64,000 nt of DNA, taken from NCBI GenBank assembly GCA_947474065.1, contig CANJHD010000002.1:37659-101658 (forward strand), given 5' to 3'. The translations under genes and the position numbers were made by a program. The notes under the pieces were generated by a model, which saw nothing but the letters and a program-made list of their open reading frames with translations, was not told the DNA's origin and did not search any database. The stretch's first letter is position 1. Each line of letters begins with the position of its first letter. Of the stretch, positions 32,852 to 41,202 are shown one piece after another. The DNA comes from Planctomycetaceae bacterium. Its GTDB lineage: Bacteria > Planctomycetota > Phycisphaerae > Phycisphaerales > SM1A02.

Positions 32852-34414
32852 ATGAGCCCCCTGATCCGCAAAAAACGAACACTCGCCATCCTCGCCACTA
32901 CGCTCGCGAGCGTCGTTGCGCGCCTATCGGCATTGCTAGCGCAAGTGATCGTTGGCTGGTACCTGACTGAAGAGCAGGTCGGCACCTTTGCAATTGCCAT
33001 CGGAATCATGGGAGTGACGGCGCTGTTTAGCGCTGGCGGCACTGCGCTTGTGATGCCCAGCATTCGTCCACTGGACTACGACAACGCGGCCGGGCGCATG
33101 TTCTGGTGGGGCTCGGCATTCCTGACCCTCAGCGCCGTAGCAACCATCGGCGTCGTTGAGTTCCTGCCATCGCTTGAGGGTCGATTCGCTGCGGCAGCGC
33201 TACCGGGCCTGCCTGTCGTACTGTGGCTGATGGCTATTCGACAGGTGCTCTTTGCCATGACCACGGTCAGCCGAATGCGCATGTCGGTGGAATTGCGATT
33301 CAGCGAACTCGCGAAACTGGATGTCGTCTCGTCCTTCATGAAAGTCGGGCTGACATGGTGGATGGCATCGCGCGGAATGGGTGCTGTGGCGTTAGCTGTT
33401 CCACAAGCAGCCACCCCGATACTTGAATTTATCTACTTCGCTTTCTGTGGCGCATGCAAGCGCTCTGATTTCCGTTGGCAAGGCATGGGTCTTCCGGACA
33501 TGGCTCGCTTCATGAAGTGGCCGCTGATCGCAGCGGGGACAAGTACGATTCAGGGACAGGTCCGCTTCTTGGTCTTAAGCATCGCGATTCCCACATCCAC
33601 CCTCGGCCTCTTCTACTTTGCCTTCCAACTCGCGAACCAGCCAACCATGCTCCTTACGAGCGCGTTGCAAAATGTCTTGGCGCCATTCCTCGCACGCGAT
33701 CGCGGCAATCGCGTGGCAGAGCGACTCGGAATGGAGCGCGTCTTCGCGGGAGCGATGCTCTTTGTGCCAATCACCACCGTTGCCACAGCATCACTCTTTC
33801 CAACGGCCGAAGCAATGGTGTGGGCCGGTAAATGGTCCGCTATAAACACTGGTCTCTACTTTCTGTGCATCGGCGCCACGTACGCAACAATTGCCGGTCT
33901 CATCACTGGACCACTCCTCGGGCTGCAGCGCTTCAAAGCTGTTGCGGGATTCGAAGTCGGCAAGGCGGTGGGCACCATCGGCGGCGCAGTGATCGGCTCG
34001 CTGCTCGTCTGGCTTGGCTCATCCGCCGGCGTTCATGACTACGCCCCAATTACCGTGATATGCGCAGCGACTGGCGCAACCATGACCCTTGCCTCACTCG
34101 CGCAACTCGTATGGATCATGCGGCAATTTGACGTCTCGCGAAGAGACATCCTCCAGCATCTCACCTTTGGTCCTGGATTAGCACTGCTCACCGCGCTTGC
34201 CTCGCAGTCAATTGGGCACAGTATCCGCGAGTCAATGGTGCTTCCTGCTGGACGGATCGGAGCCGTGGTTGAGTTCATAGCAGTTGCAACGACCTATACG
34301 GTCCTCATCATTGCGGCTGTCCGTTTCACCGCTGAAGAGACACTACGAACCACCGTCGATGTGCTCCCCGTGCCTGCCCGTCGATTCATGCACCGGGTAT
34401 TCGTGCTCGACTGA
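32852..34414 (+). CDS. Polysaccharide flippase-like (Wzx/MVF superfamily) membrane protein
   Basis: Integral membrane protein of 520 residues with about 12-14 helices, including LASVVARLSALLAQVIVGWYLT at the N-terminus, which is characteristic of oligosaccharide flippases (lipid-linked sugar translocation). Conserved-looking features are the LxSxxARLxALLAQ start and the repeated LLxGPLLGLQRF block. No glycosyltransferase is adjacent, though two lie at 57-61 kb, so the cargo is unknown. The ATG at 32852 is the first that stays open (a nearby ATG at 32840 stops after four codons). It follows the Rrf2 gene by 151 bases, in which no clear promoter was seen. Confidence 0.85.
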   Translation: MSPLIRKKRTLAILATTLASVVARLSALLAQVIVGWYLTEEQVGTFAIAIGIMGVTALFSAGGTALVMPSIRPLDYDNAAGRMFWWGSAFLTLSAVATIGVVEFLPSLEGRFAAAALPGLPVVLWLMAIRQVLFAMTTVSRMRMSVELRFSELAKLDVVSSFMKVGLTWWMASRGMGAVALAVPQAATPILEFIYFAFCGACKRSDFRWQGMGLPDMARFMKWPLIAAGTSTIQGQVRFLVLSIAIPTSTLGLFYFAFQLANQPTMLLTSALQNVLAPFLARDRGNRVAERLGMERVFAGAMLFVPITTVATASLFPTAEAMVWAGKWSAINTGLYFLCIGATYATIAGLITGPLLGLQRFKAVAGFEVGKAVGTIGGAVIGSLLVWLGSSAGVHDYAPITVICAATGATMTLASLAQLVWIMRQFDVSRRDILQHLTFGPGLALLTALASQSIGHSIRESMVLPAGRIGAVVEFIAVATTYTVLIIAAVRFTAEETLRTTVDVLPVPARRFMHRVFVLD

Positions 34415-34469
34415 ATACTGCATAGACCGTAGACGCGAGCCATCAACGCGCATGTGCAGTGCTACTCAT

Positions 34470-35540
34470 TCATCGCGCCGGGGCGGACGGCTTCGCAGCT
34501 GGTTCATAGACACGCAGATCCTCACGAAGGGAATTCTGCAGGTCCGGCGAATCCGCCAAGCTGAGCGCGCGGCGCGCGGTTTCCACAGCCTCGGTGCGTC
34601 GCCCGGAAAGCCACAACACACGCGCAAGGATCGCACCGACCATCGGATCACGGCCCTTGAGCGCGCGGTCCGAGGACTGCGCCGCCTTCAGTGCAAACGC
34701 CAAGGCATCTGGATCGCCAGGGATCACGTTGACAATCGTCCACGCAATGCCCGCCGCTTGCTTGTCGTTCGCAGGCGCACGCATGATCTCGGCACCAATC
34801 TTCAAGGCCTCCGGAATGCGGTGAGCCGTAACGAGCAGCGAGAATTTCCGCCCCGTGCACAGGGCGGACTGTGCAGGCATTGCGCTTGCACATGATCCGT
34901 CAAGCGCTGCCAATGCCTCATCAAATCGCTCGGATTTCGCCAGTGCGTCCACTTTCGCCATCTGCTCGTCCCACAGGCGCTGCTGCTCCGCGGCACGTTG
35001 AGCGGCTGCGATGTCCCAGTGATCAGTCACTACCGCAGAAACAATGGCTTCAAGGTCAAGCGGAACACCACGCCACTGCACAATGCCACCACGAACTACG
35101 AACGCCACGGGAAGCGTCGGCCAACTGCCCTGCCCATAGACAGTTTGCAGCGAGTTTCGAGTGGGATCCGCTGCAACTACAAACCCCAACTTTGGCGCCC
35201 ACTGTGGAGTTGATGCAAATTCGCGGACCACTGAAACAGGCTCATCGCTAATCGCCACAATCACTAGTTTCTTGCCGAATCGTTGCGCCAATGTGTCAAG
35301 CAGCGGAAGCGACTGCCTACTGACTGCGTCCGATGAATTGAAGAACACAATGACGTAGGTGACACCCACTTCGCGGAACGATGGCATGCGCTCCCGCACC
35401 GCAGTTGCAAGAAGCGGAGCCGGCATGGTGTCTCCGATGGCTGGGCCGGATCCACGCAGCATCGCAAGCGTGTTTGCACTCGCACCCACGCATGTGATGG
35501 TCATGGACAGAACAGCACTCAGTAATGACTGGAATAGCAT
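34470..35540 (-). CDS. Secreted thioredoxin-fold protein lacking CXXC, with helical repeats
   Basis: Exported protein of 356 residues with an N-terminal signal (about 1-23). Residues ~35-165 form a TlpA/AhpC-type thioredoxin fold (VTYVIVFFNSSDAVSRQSLPLL...GSWPTLPVAFVV, with the cis-Pro loop), but the usual CxxC is replaced by NSSD. Disulfide redox activity is therefore unlikely. Residues ~185-345 are helical pairs resembling TPR-like units (KSERFDEALAALDGS; GIAWTIVNVIPGDPDALAFAL). Such fusions are frequent in planctomycete secreted proteins. It is convergent with the flippase gene; 55 bases separate the ends. Confidence 0.8.
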   Translation of the reverse strand: MLFQSLLSAVLSMTITCVGASANTLAMLRGSGPAIGDTMPAPLLATAVRERMPSFREVGVTYVIVFFNSSDAVSRQSLPLLDTLAQRFGKKLVIVAISDEPVSVVREFASTPQWAPKLGFVVAADPTRNSLQTVYGQGSWPTLPVAFVVRGGIVQWRGVPLDLEAIVSAVVTDHWDIAAAQRAAEQQRLWDEQMAKVDALAKSERFDEALAALDGSCASAMPAQSALCTGRKFSLLVTAHRIPEALKIGAEIMRAPANDKQAAGIAWTIVNVIPGDPDALAFALKAAQSSDRALKGRDPMVGAILARVLWLSGRRTEAVETARRALSLADSPDLQNSLREDLRVYEPAAKPSAPAR

Positions 35541-35578
35541 CCCAACGAGTCTATCGGACTGCTCTGCGCGCCCCGCTA

Positions 35579-36655
35579 TCAGCCGCAGTTGCCCCAGTTA
35601 CCCAACAGAATTCCAAGGTCGCTTCCGTTGACCATGCCGTCGCCGTCAAGGTCGCCGGTACCGGATGCTCCCCAATTGCCGAGGAGCGCCCCAAGATCAG
35701 CACCATCGACTGTGCCGGAGCAATTCAAATCCGCAGGGCAACTCACAAGCGTGGCGGCAGAAATCCACCGGAAACTTGCGAGCGGGGTTTGGTTAACGAT
35801 CGTCCGCAGTTGGCTCGTCACCGGGTTGAATGCTTGCACTTGCGTACCGCCGGAGAACAGAACTTCACCATTACCGAGTGGGTACACGCCACGTCCTGTG
35901 GGCGTTGATATCTGTCCCTGCAACTCGCCCGTTGGGCTAAAGAGAGACGCTCCAGCAGATCCCGAAAAGAACATCGCAATAACTGTTCCATCGGGCAACT
36001 TCTGAATCTGCTGCGGCGACCTCATAGACCCACCGCCTTGGCCGTATGCGTAGAACGGCGCAGACGTCGCACAATTCAGCGGCGCAAATTCCAGATTGTT
36101 GTCGAGGATGTCACCCACCAAGAACCCGCCGTTATACGGAAAGAGCGACCATGTCTTTCCAAAGGACGCGCTCGCGCATACCTGCGTTAAACCCGTGCCG
36201 TCATAATTCATGGACCAAATAGCGTTGACACCCGGTGTCGGTTCAAATGCGCTGTCGTAAAGGCGAATGAACCACACCTTGCCGTAGGCAATGCAGATCC
36301 CTTCTGGATTACAAACGCCATCGGAAGGACCAGCCAGCGTGCGGATGTATTGACCACAGCGGGAGTATTCACGTACTGCATCATCAGCGCTGCACGATTG
36401 ATCATTGCCAACATCGGCGAGCAGAAAGGTTCCTTGAGGAGTTTGCGCCACTTGAATGACCTGCTTCATGCGACCATCGTTTGGGATGAAATTGTTAGAA
36501 ATCAGCGCCCCGTCAAAGGCGCTGAAAGCCCAAATCTTGTCCGCTGATGAATCCGGAATGAGAAGCACTGACTGGGTCTGCGCGGCCGCCGCAAGTGCTA
36601 GGCAAGAGATGCTCGGGAGCACGGACGCAATGCAGTGGAGGACGTTCATTCCCAC
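35579..36655 (-). CDS. Secreted beta-propeller-like protein with dockerin-like tail
   Basis: Secreted protein of 358 residues. After a signal peptide (about 1-25) comes a six-bladed-propeller-like region with repeated aromatic/Gly motifs (SVLLIPDSSADKIWAFSAFDG, NAIWSMNYDGTGLTQVC). The end holds two calcium-loop repeats (DLNCSGTVDGADLGALLGNWG and DLDGDGMVNGSDLGILLGNWG), each just over 20 residues. This is the dockerin-type pair typical of Phycisphaerae. Dockerins here probably attach the protein to a surface scaffold, since cellulosomes are not known in this group. The true start could be Met3. Confidence 0.84.
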   Translation of the reverse strand: MGMNVLHCIASVLPSISCLALAAAAQTQSVLLIPDSSADKIWAFSAFDGALISNNFIPNDGRMKQVIQVAQTPQGTFLLADVGNDQSCSADDAVREYSRCGQYIRTLAGPSDGVCNPEGICIAYGKVWFIRLYDSAFEPTPGVNAIWSMNYDGTGLTQVCASASFGKTWSLFPYNGGFLVGDILDNNLEFAPLNCATSAPFYAYGQGGGSMRSPQQIQKLPDGTVIAMFFSGSAGASLFSPTGELQGQISTPTGRGVYPLGNGEVLFSGGTQVQAFNPVTSQLRTIVNQTPLASFRWISAATLVSCPADLNCSGTVDGADLGALLGNWGASGTGDLDGDGMVNGSDLGILLGNWGNCG

Positions 36656-36819
36656 ATTGTCGCCCGCTTGGTTGTTACGGACAAGAAGAAATCGTGCTTA
36701 CCCTCTCAAATTGCCAGAATTTCCACGGGAAATTCCGCCGTGTTTCCGAGAACCAATCCGCTCCCGTATTACCGTAGCGCTGCGCAAGGAATTTCGCGGC
36801 TTAGCCGCAAGGGAACGAA

Positions 36820-37620
36820 ATGGGAACTCACAGAATGACGGTAAAGACCGTGCATTGCACGGCAGCGGCGATCACATGGGCTGCGATCGCAGGGGCGGCA
36901 TCAGCGGGCCTCGCCACGGGTAGCGGTGGGCGCGTAGCAACATCGCTGCGGATTTCTGAATTACGGGTTGACCAGCAAGGTGCCGACAACGACGAGTACT
37001 TCGAGTTACTGGGCGCGCCGGGAATGTCACTCGCCGGATGTTGGTTCCTTGCGATTGGCGATAGTGGCACTGATCCGGGTGGCATTGTTGAGATGGCTGT
37101 GGATCTTTCACCATGGTCCCTCGGTTCCAATGGACGATTTGTTGGGCACGAGGCATCCTTCGGCTCAACCGCATTCAATGGACAGATGCTTTCGGTTGAT
37201 CCAGCGGGAAACCATGCCACGATCGGCACCGGCGACTCGTTGAACTTTGAGAATTCCGACTCAGTGACCTATCTCCTCGTGCGTTCGTTCGCGGGCAACA
37301 TTGGCATGGATCTTGATCCAGGCAATGACGGAACGCTCGACACGTTGCCGTGGAACGAGCTGTTGGATTCGGTAGCGTTTGTTCGGTCCAACTCCACTGA
37401 TCCCATCTATTCAGCGGTCACGGTTGGACCGATCAAACTGACATCTACCGGAGGCATGCCCCCGCACGCGTGGCTTGATGACGCGGGCTGGCATGTAGGC
37501 GAGTACGGCTCGTGGGTGTACGACACGCCGGGCGGCGGTCCTGCTGTTCCTGCCCCTGGCGCAGCGGCAACGCTTGTTGTTTCAGCGTGCGCGGCAATGT
37601 CGCGTCGAAGGAAGCGCTGA
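36820..37620 (+). CDS. Secreted lamin-tail-like protein with PEP-CTERM-type sorting tail
   Basis: Exported 266-residue protein. A signal peptide (about 1-30) is followed by an LTD-like beta-sandwich (LRISELRVDQQGADNDEYFE...) and ends in a tripartite sorting tail: the VPAPGA motif, a hydrophobic stretch (AATLVVSACAAM) and a basic cluster (SRRRKR). This variant of the PEP-CTERM signal is common in Phycisphaerae and directs processing by an exosortase-like enzyme, none of which is in the window. AAGGGA lies five bases before the ATG at 36820. It is likely monocistronic, and the protein is probably surface-associated. Confidence 0.83.
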   Translation: MGTHRMTVKTVHCTAAAITWAAIAGAASAGLATGSGGRVATSLRISELRVDQQGADNDEYFELLGAPGMSLAGCWFLAIGDSGTDPGGIVEMAVDLSPWSLGSNGRFVGHEASFGSTAFNGQMLSVDPAGNHATIGTGDSLNFENSDSVTYLLVRSFAGNIGMDLDPGNDGTLDTLPWNELLDSVAFVRSNSTDPIYSAVTVGPIKLTSTGGMPPHAWLDDAGWHVGEYGSWVYDTPGGGPAVPAPGAAATLVVSACAAMSRRRKR

Positions 37621-37632
37621 GGAGCAGCGTAG

Positions 37633-39018
37633 TCAATGACTGCCAGAGGATTTCTCGGGCGGCACCGGCAGCGCGCCGGTGTCGCCCGCGGCGCGCACCT
37701 GCTCAGCAATCATCGGTTCCAGAATTTCCAGGGTGCGCATTGCAAACCCTGTGGCATATGCAAACCCATATCCATAGAGCGGGTAATCAAACCAACTGCC
37801 GTCTTTATTCTGGTCGATCGCCATTTGCTCTGCTAACCAACGCACTAAGAGATCTCGGCGCGGACCGGCCGGGGCGAGTTGCAACACTCGCGCACAGTAG
37901 TAATGACCAAAGAAATAGTAGTAGCCAGAATTCCGATAGAACGCCTCATGCGGCATCACTCGGCCGCGCGCAATCTCAATATAGAAATGCCTCTCGCGCA
38001 GTAACTCCACGCCACGCAGAAGAGTTTCGCCATCAGTTCCCTTCGCATCATTGCGAAAGAGCGCTAGGTTGCACACTTGCAAGCGTCCACTTGCCCCGGA
38101 GACCTGGTTGTAATCACCAGCGACATTCAATTCCGCGTAGGTTCCATATGCAAATGACCCGCTTGGTATTCGCATCCGCTCCATACATGTCAGCGCGTCT
38201 GCGATAGTCCCCTCCGGAATAGTTGCGCCCTGCGCGCGCGCATTGAGAAGCGATTCGATCATCGAACCCGTGTTGAAGCTGGTGCTTTCATGACCACTCG
38301 GGTTTTGACCAATGTGGTTGAAGTCGTAATAAGCCCAGCCACCTTCAGCGCTTTGTTCACGGCGCGCCACTTGAACCTCGCGCTCTAAAATCGCGCGCCA
38401 CGCTGGGTGATCAGCAGCGCGCGCGGGATCCGCCAGAATCGCTGCCGCTAACTCCAAAAGATAGGTATGCGCCCACACACTGTAGAAGGTCTTGCCCGAA
38501 GCGCGCCCCACTTCGCCCTGTGCTTCAAGCCATGCCAGCCCACGCTTAAGTGCGGCGTTTGATGCTGGATCGGTTCGAGCCGGGCCAATGAGTGACCAGC
38601 ACACCAATGCCGTTGTCGCTGTATGAAACGCTCGGTGACTCGCCTGCGTGTCAAGGTAAATCTCTCGCGCGCGCGGGCTCTCGAACGTTCCAAAGCTGCC
38701 GTCGGGATACTGATTCGCTAACGTCCAGGCCCGTCCGCGTGCTTGCGCCGCATGAGTGCGCGTCAACGAGTGCTGCGGATCTGGCACCGGTCGAAGCGCC
38801 GGTGGCGTTGCAGTCGTTGCTTGCTGTGGAGTGATGGTGGTTGCAGTTCCGCCCGAGTGCTGCGCTTGCTGCTCGACCGGCGGCCGCTGCGCGAGCGCAT
38901 CAGCGTCAACTGATGTGCTCACTGACCCTGCGGTCTGGGCGCATCCCGTAATCACGGCAAGCAACCCTGCGACACACATGACCGCTGTCCTGCCGATCAC
39001 AGTGCGCCGCAGTGACAT
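37633..39018 (-). CDS. Prenyltransferase/squalene-cyclase-fold lipoprotein
   Basis: Lipoprotein of 461 residues with a signal ending in AVITGC (Cys26). After a Pro/Thr/Gln-rich linker (about 30-85), an alpha/alpha-toroid of the squalene-cyclase/prenyltransferase-like type is visible as repeated units such as RGRAWTLANQYPDGSFGTFESPR, ARREQSAEGGWAYYDFNHIG and INDGSWFDYPLYGYGFAYATGF (Asp/Gly-Ser/Trp blocks). No DXDD catalytic motif is seen, so a structural or binding role is likelier than cyclisation. The ATG at 39018 is taken; another at 39045 overlaps the adaptor stop. It is co-transcribed with the upstream adaptor. Confidence 0.72.
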   Translation of the reverse strand: MSLRRTVIGRTAVMCVAGLLAVITGCAQTAGSVSTSVDADALAQRPPVEQQAQHSGGTATTITPQQATTATPPALRPVPDPQHSLTRTHAAQARGRAWTLANQYPDGSFGTFESPRAREIYLDTQASHRAFHTATTALVCWSLIGPARTDPASNAALKRGLAWLEAQGEVGRASGKTFYSVWAHTYLLELAAAILADPARAADHPAWRAILEREVQVARREQSAEGGWAYYDFNHIGQNPSGHESTSFNTGSMIESLLNARAQGATIPEGTIADALTCMERMRIPSGSFAYGTYAELNVAGDYNQVSGASGRLQVCNLALFRNDAKGTDGETLLRGVELLRERHFYIEIARGRVMPHEAFYRNSGYYYFFGHYYCARVLQLAPAGPRRDLLVRWLAEQMAIDQNKDGSWFDYPLYGYGFAYATGFAMRTLEILEPMIAEQVRAAGDTGALPVPPEKSSGSH

Positions 39019-39037
39019 GGAACTCGTACCTACCTCG

Positions 39038-40501
39038 TCATGCATCCGGCATCACGACCTGTTCGCCCGCCTGCAAACCAGAAAGCACTTCGGTCTTCGT
39101 TCCATCAGAAGCGCCAACTCGAACCTCGCGCTCCGAAGGAGTTGTGCCAGAAAGAACCTTTACAGTGAACCGGCCCTTCTCTTGCTTGATGGCCTTGTTG
39201 GGAACGAGCACACGGTCGGCCAGTGTTCCGCGAATCACCAAGCGCGCCTCAATGCCTGGGAACACACTCCCGTCGAGGCTGCGAAGCGTTGCAACAAACG
39301 GAAATGCTGCGCCGTCTCCTTCTGGAGCACCAACGAACACCAGATCGTCAACCACGGCCTCAGCGCGAATTTCCGGACGCGCCGGAAACCAAACCGGAGC
39401 AACATCACCTTGCTTAATGATGCGCATCGCATCAGCGTTCATCGTGCCACGAACGCGCAGCTTGCTGAGGTCGACCACCTGAGCCAACTCCTGACGCGGC
39501 TGCACTTGGTCGCCCTCATCCTTAACGCGCACCACTACGTAGCCATCTGAAGGTGCTTTCACGCTCAATCGCGCGGCATCGCCCTCCATTTTTTCCAAAC
39601 GACGCTCAATGTCACGGAGTGCCCGTGCCGCCGAAGCAAGGTCGAGTTCCGCACGAATCTCACCTAAACGCTGCTGGAGTTGCGCGCCTTCAAGATCTAG
39701 TTTGGAGTACTTGGCTTGATCCTCAATTCGGCGAGAATCATTGGGCGCGCGGATCGCCTTATAGAGTTCATTGTCGCGGCGCGCGTACTTGGCGTAGATC
39801 TCTCCGCGCTCCACACCACGGCGCGCGCGGTCGAGCACGATGTCCTTGGTCTCACTCTGTAGTGACGTACCGGCATACATCTTCTCCAGCTGATTGAGCT
39901 CGTCGTGATTGTCGCGCAATCCATCCAAACTCGACTTGAGCCCAAGATCCGCCAGTTCGAGAGCCTTCTTTGACTCGTAGTCACGGTGCAAATCAAGAGC
40001 CTGCTGTGCTAATTCCGAGGCGAGCGTGGCGCGTTCAAGAGCTGCGATTGACTGGCGAACTTGCATCGCCCGCTCCTCTTTCTGCATTGCGAACCGCCGC
40101 TGCGTCTCCGCAGCCTGAACACGCAGGTCTTCAAGTCCTTTGTCGAACTCCTTACCTTCGAGCGTCACCAGCGCATCGCCAGCTTTCACGGCACCACTAT
40201 GACGAACGATGTCCTTCACACTGACCGGACCGCTAAATGCCTCAAGTTCAAGACGCACTTCATCGCTGCGCGCTGACTCAACGCGACCGGTCCGCTCAAT
40301 GACAAGTTCCAGTGCCCCGCGTTCAACGGTCGCGGTCTTGGGGGCTGGTGCCGGTGCCGGTGCCGGTGCTGGTGTCGGTGCTGGTGTCGGCGCCGGCGCC
40401 GTCGCCGTCGCAGGCGGATCAACCATCGCCGCCACGGGCACAGTGCAAATGACGGAAAGGCCAGCAAACATCACGGATCGAAGGATGAAGGGCATGCTCA
40501 T
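39038..40501 (-). CDS. Efflux-type periplasmic adaptor (RND/HlyD-like), orphan
   Basis: Membrane-fusion protein of 487 residues. A signal or anchor helix (about 5-25) leads to an Ala-Pro linker and then a beta domain (TATVERGALELVIERTGRVES), a long coiled coil (about 125-330) with unusually long helices, a lipoyl half (APSDGYVVVRVKDEGDQV) and a C-terminal beta-barrel (LVIRGTLADRVLVPNKAIKQE). No ABC or RND pump gene accompanies it on this strand; its only partner is the downstream cyclase-fold lipoprotein. The linker is encoded by a hexanucleotide repeat. It is divergent from the efflux operon at 40671-47765, with 169 bases between them. Confidence 0.8.
   Translation of the reverse strand: MSMPFILRSVMFAGLSVICTVPVAAMVDPPATATAPAPTPAPTPAPAPAPAPAPKTATVERGALELVIERTGRVESARSDEVRLELEAFSGPVSVKDIVRHSGAVKAGDALVTLEGKEFDKGLEDLRVQAAETQRRFAMQKEERAMQVRQSIAALERATLASELAQQALDLHRDYESKKALELADLGLKSSLDGLRDNHDELNQLEKMYAGTSLQSETKDIVLDRARRGVERGEIYAKYARRDNELYKAIRAPNDSRRIEDQAKYSKLDLEGAQLQQRLGEIRAELDLASAARALRDIERRLEKMEGDAARLSVKAPSDGYVVVRVKDEGDQVQPRQELAQVVDLSKLRVRGTMNADAMRIIKQGDVAPVWFPARPEIRAEAVVDDLVFVGAPEGDGAAFPFVATLRSLDGSVFPGIEARLVIRGTLADRVLVPNKAIKQEKGRFTVKVLSGTTPSEREVRVGASDGTKTEVLSGLQAGEQVVMPDA
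40344..40412 (-). repeat. Hexanucleotide repeat encoding an Ala-Pro linker
   Basis: Near-perfect GGTGCC/GGTGCT/GGTGTC hexamers on the plus strand read as PA-PA-PT-PA on the minus strand within the adaptor gene. Each six-base unit adds one Ala-Pro pair, so slippage would change the linker length without breaking the frame. Confidence 0.75.
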
Positions 40502-40670
40502 TACAACACCTTACCGGAACTATCCCCTTAGGTTTCGGAGTGTCTCGCATGTCAGGACGCCCCAATCCGCGCCCGCGGAACGATAACGGTCCGTGTCGTG
40601 GCCGCTTCCGGCAAATTCGAACACGAGATACGCCCCGAACCGAAATCCGGTGATACAGTTGAACAGTTCG

Positions 40671-41138
40671 ATGAATACCCGCCTGCACCAACTCCTAGTC
40701 ACCTTTATGGCTTTATGGATGCCATTCTGCTGCTGTCAGTTGCGAGCGGTCGCGGATATTGCCATCACGGCGACTCACGAGCAATCCTCTCTTCCAGACG
40801 GCGCACAGCCCAAGAAGCATCGTGCCCACTGCTGCGAGAGCGATGACGAACCGGTCAACTCAAGCAATTCGACCAGTTCGCACACGCCCGGCGCTCCGAC
40901 CAAGACTGACAAGGGCTGCTGCGTTTGCTGCAAAGAGCGCGCACTCTCCACTGCGTCCATTCACATTGACCATGACGTGATTGGTTCAATCGATTTCGTG
41001 GGCACCGCTGTTCGCGTGGTCGAGTCGACCATACAACAAGCCCCACGCACATTGCCGAACTTCGGCCATGACACCGGGCCACCGTGCGCGCCATCCGGGC
41101 GCGAAGCACTTGCGCTCCATTCCACACTTCTGATCTGA
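40671..41138 (+). CDS. Secreted Cys/His-containing small protein, efflux-operon leader
   Basis: Not recognised as a named family. It has 155 residues, a signal-like N-terminus with a CCC cluster at its end (MPFCCCQLRAVA) and a mature part with HRAHCCESDDEP and KGCCVCCKERA, about eight cysteines in a short hydrophilic stretch. These resemble metal-thiolate loops and suggest a periplasmic metal chaperone or sensor. The ATG at 40671 is chosen over 40593 because it begins the hydrophobic leader. It precedes the TolC gene on the same strand by 65 bases and heads the TolC-adaptor-ABC-FtsX cluster. Confidence 0.62.
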   Translation: MNTRLHQLLVTFMALWMPFCCCQLRAVADIAITATHEQSSLPDGAQPKKHRAHCCESDDEPVNSSNSTSSHTPGAPTKTDKGCCVCCKERALSTASIHIDHDVIGSIDFVGTAVRVVESTIQQAPRTLPNFGHDTGPPCAPSGREALALHSTLLI

Positions 41139-41202
41139 ATGTGCGATTCACTCGAGCACGGCGCGCGCCGTGCCGCTGTGGCATTCCCGCATGGAGCAGA
41201 TC

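Noticed and set aside
40344..40412. CRISPR-like or tandem-repeat array
   Set aside because: Units are six bases without spacers, and the region is an in-frame Ala-Pro linker of the adaptor protein.
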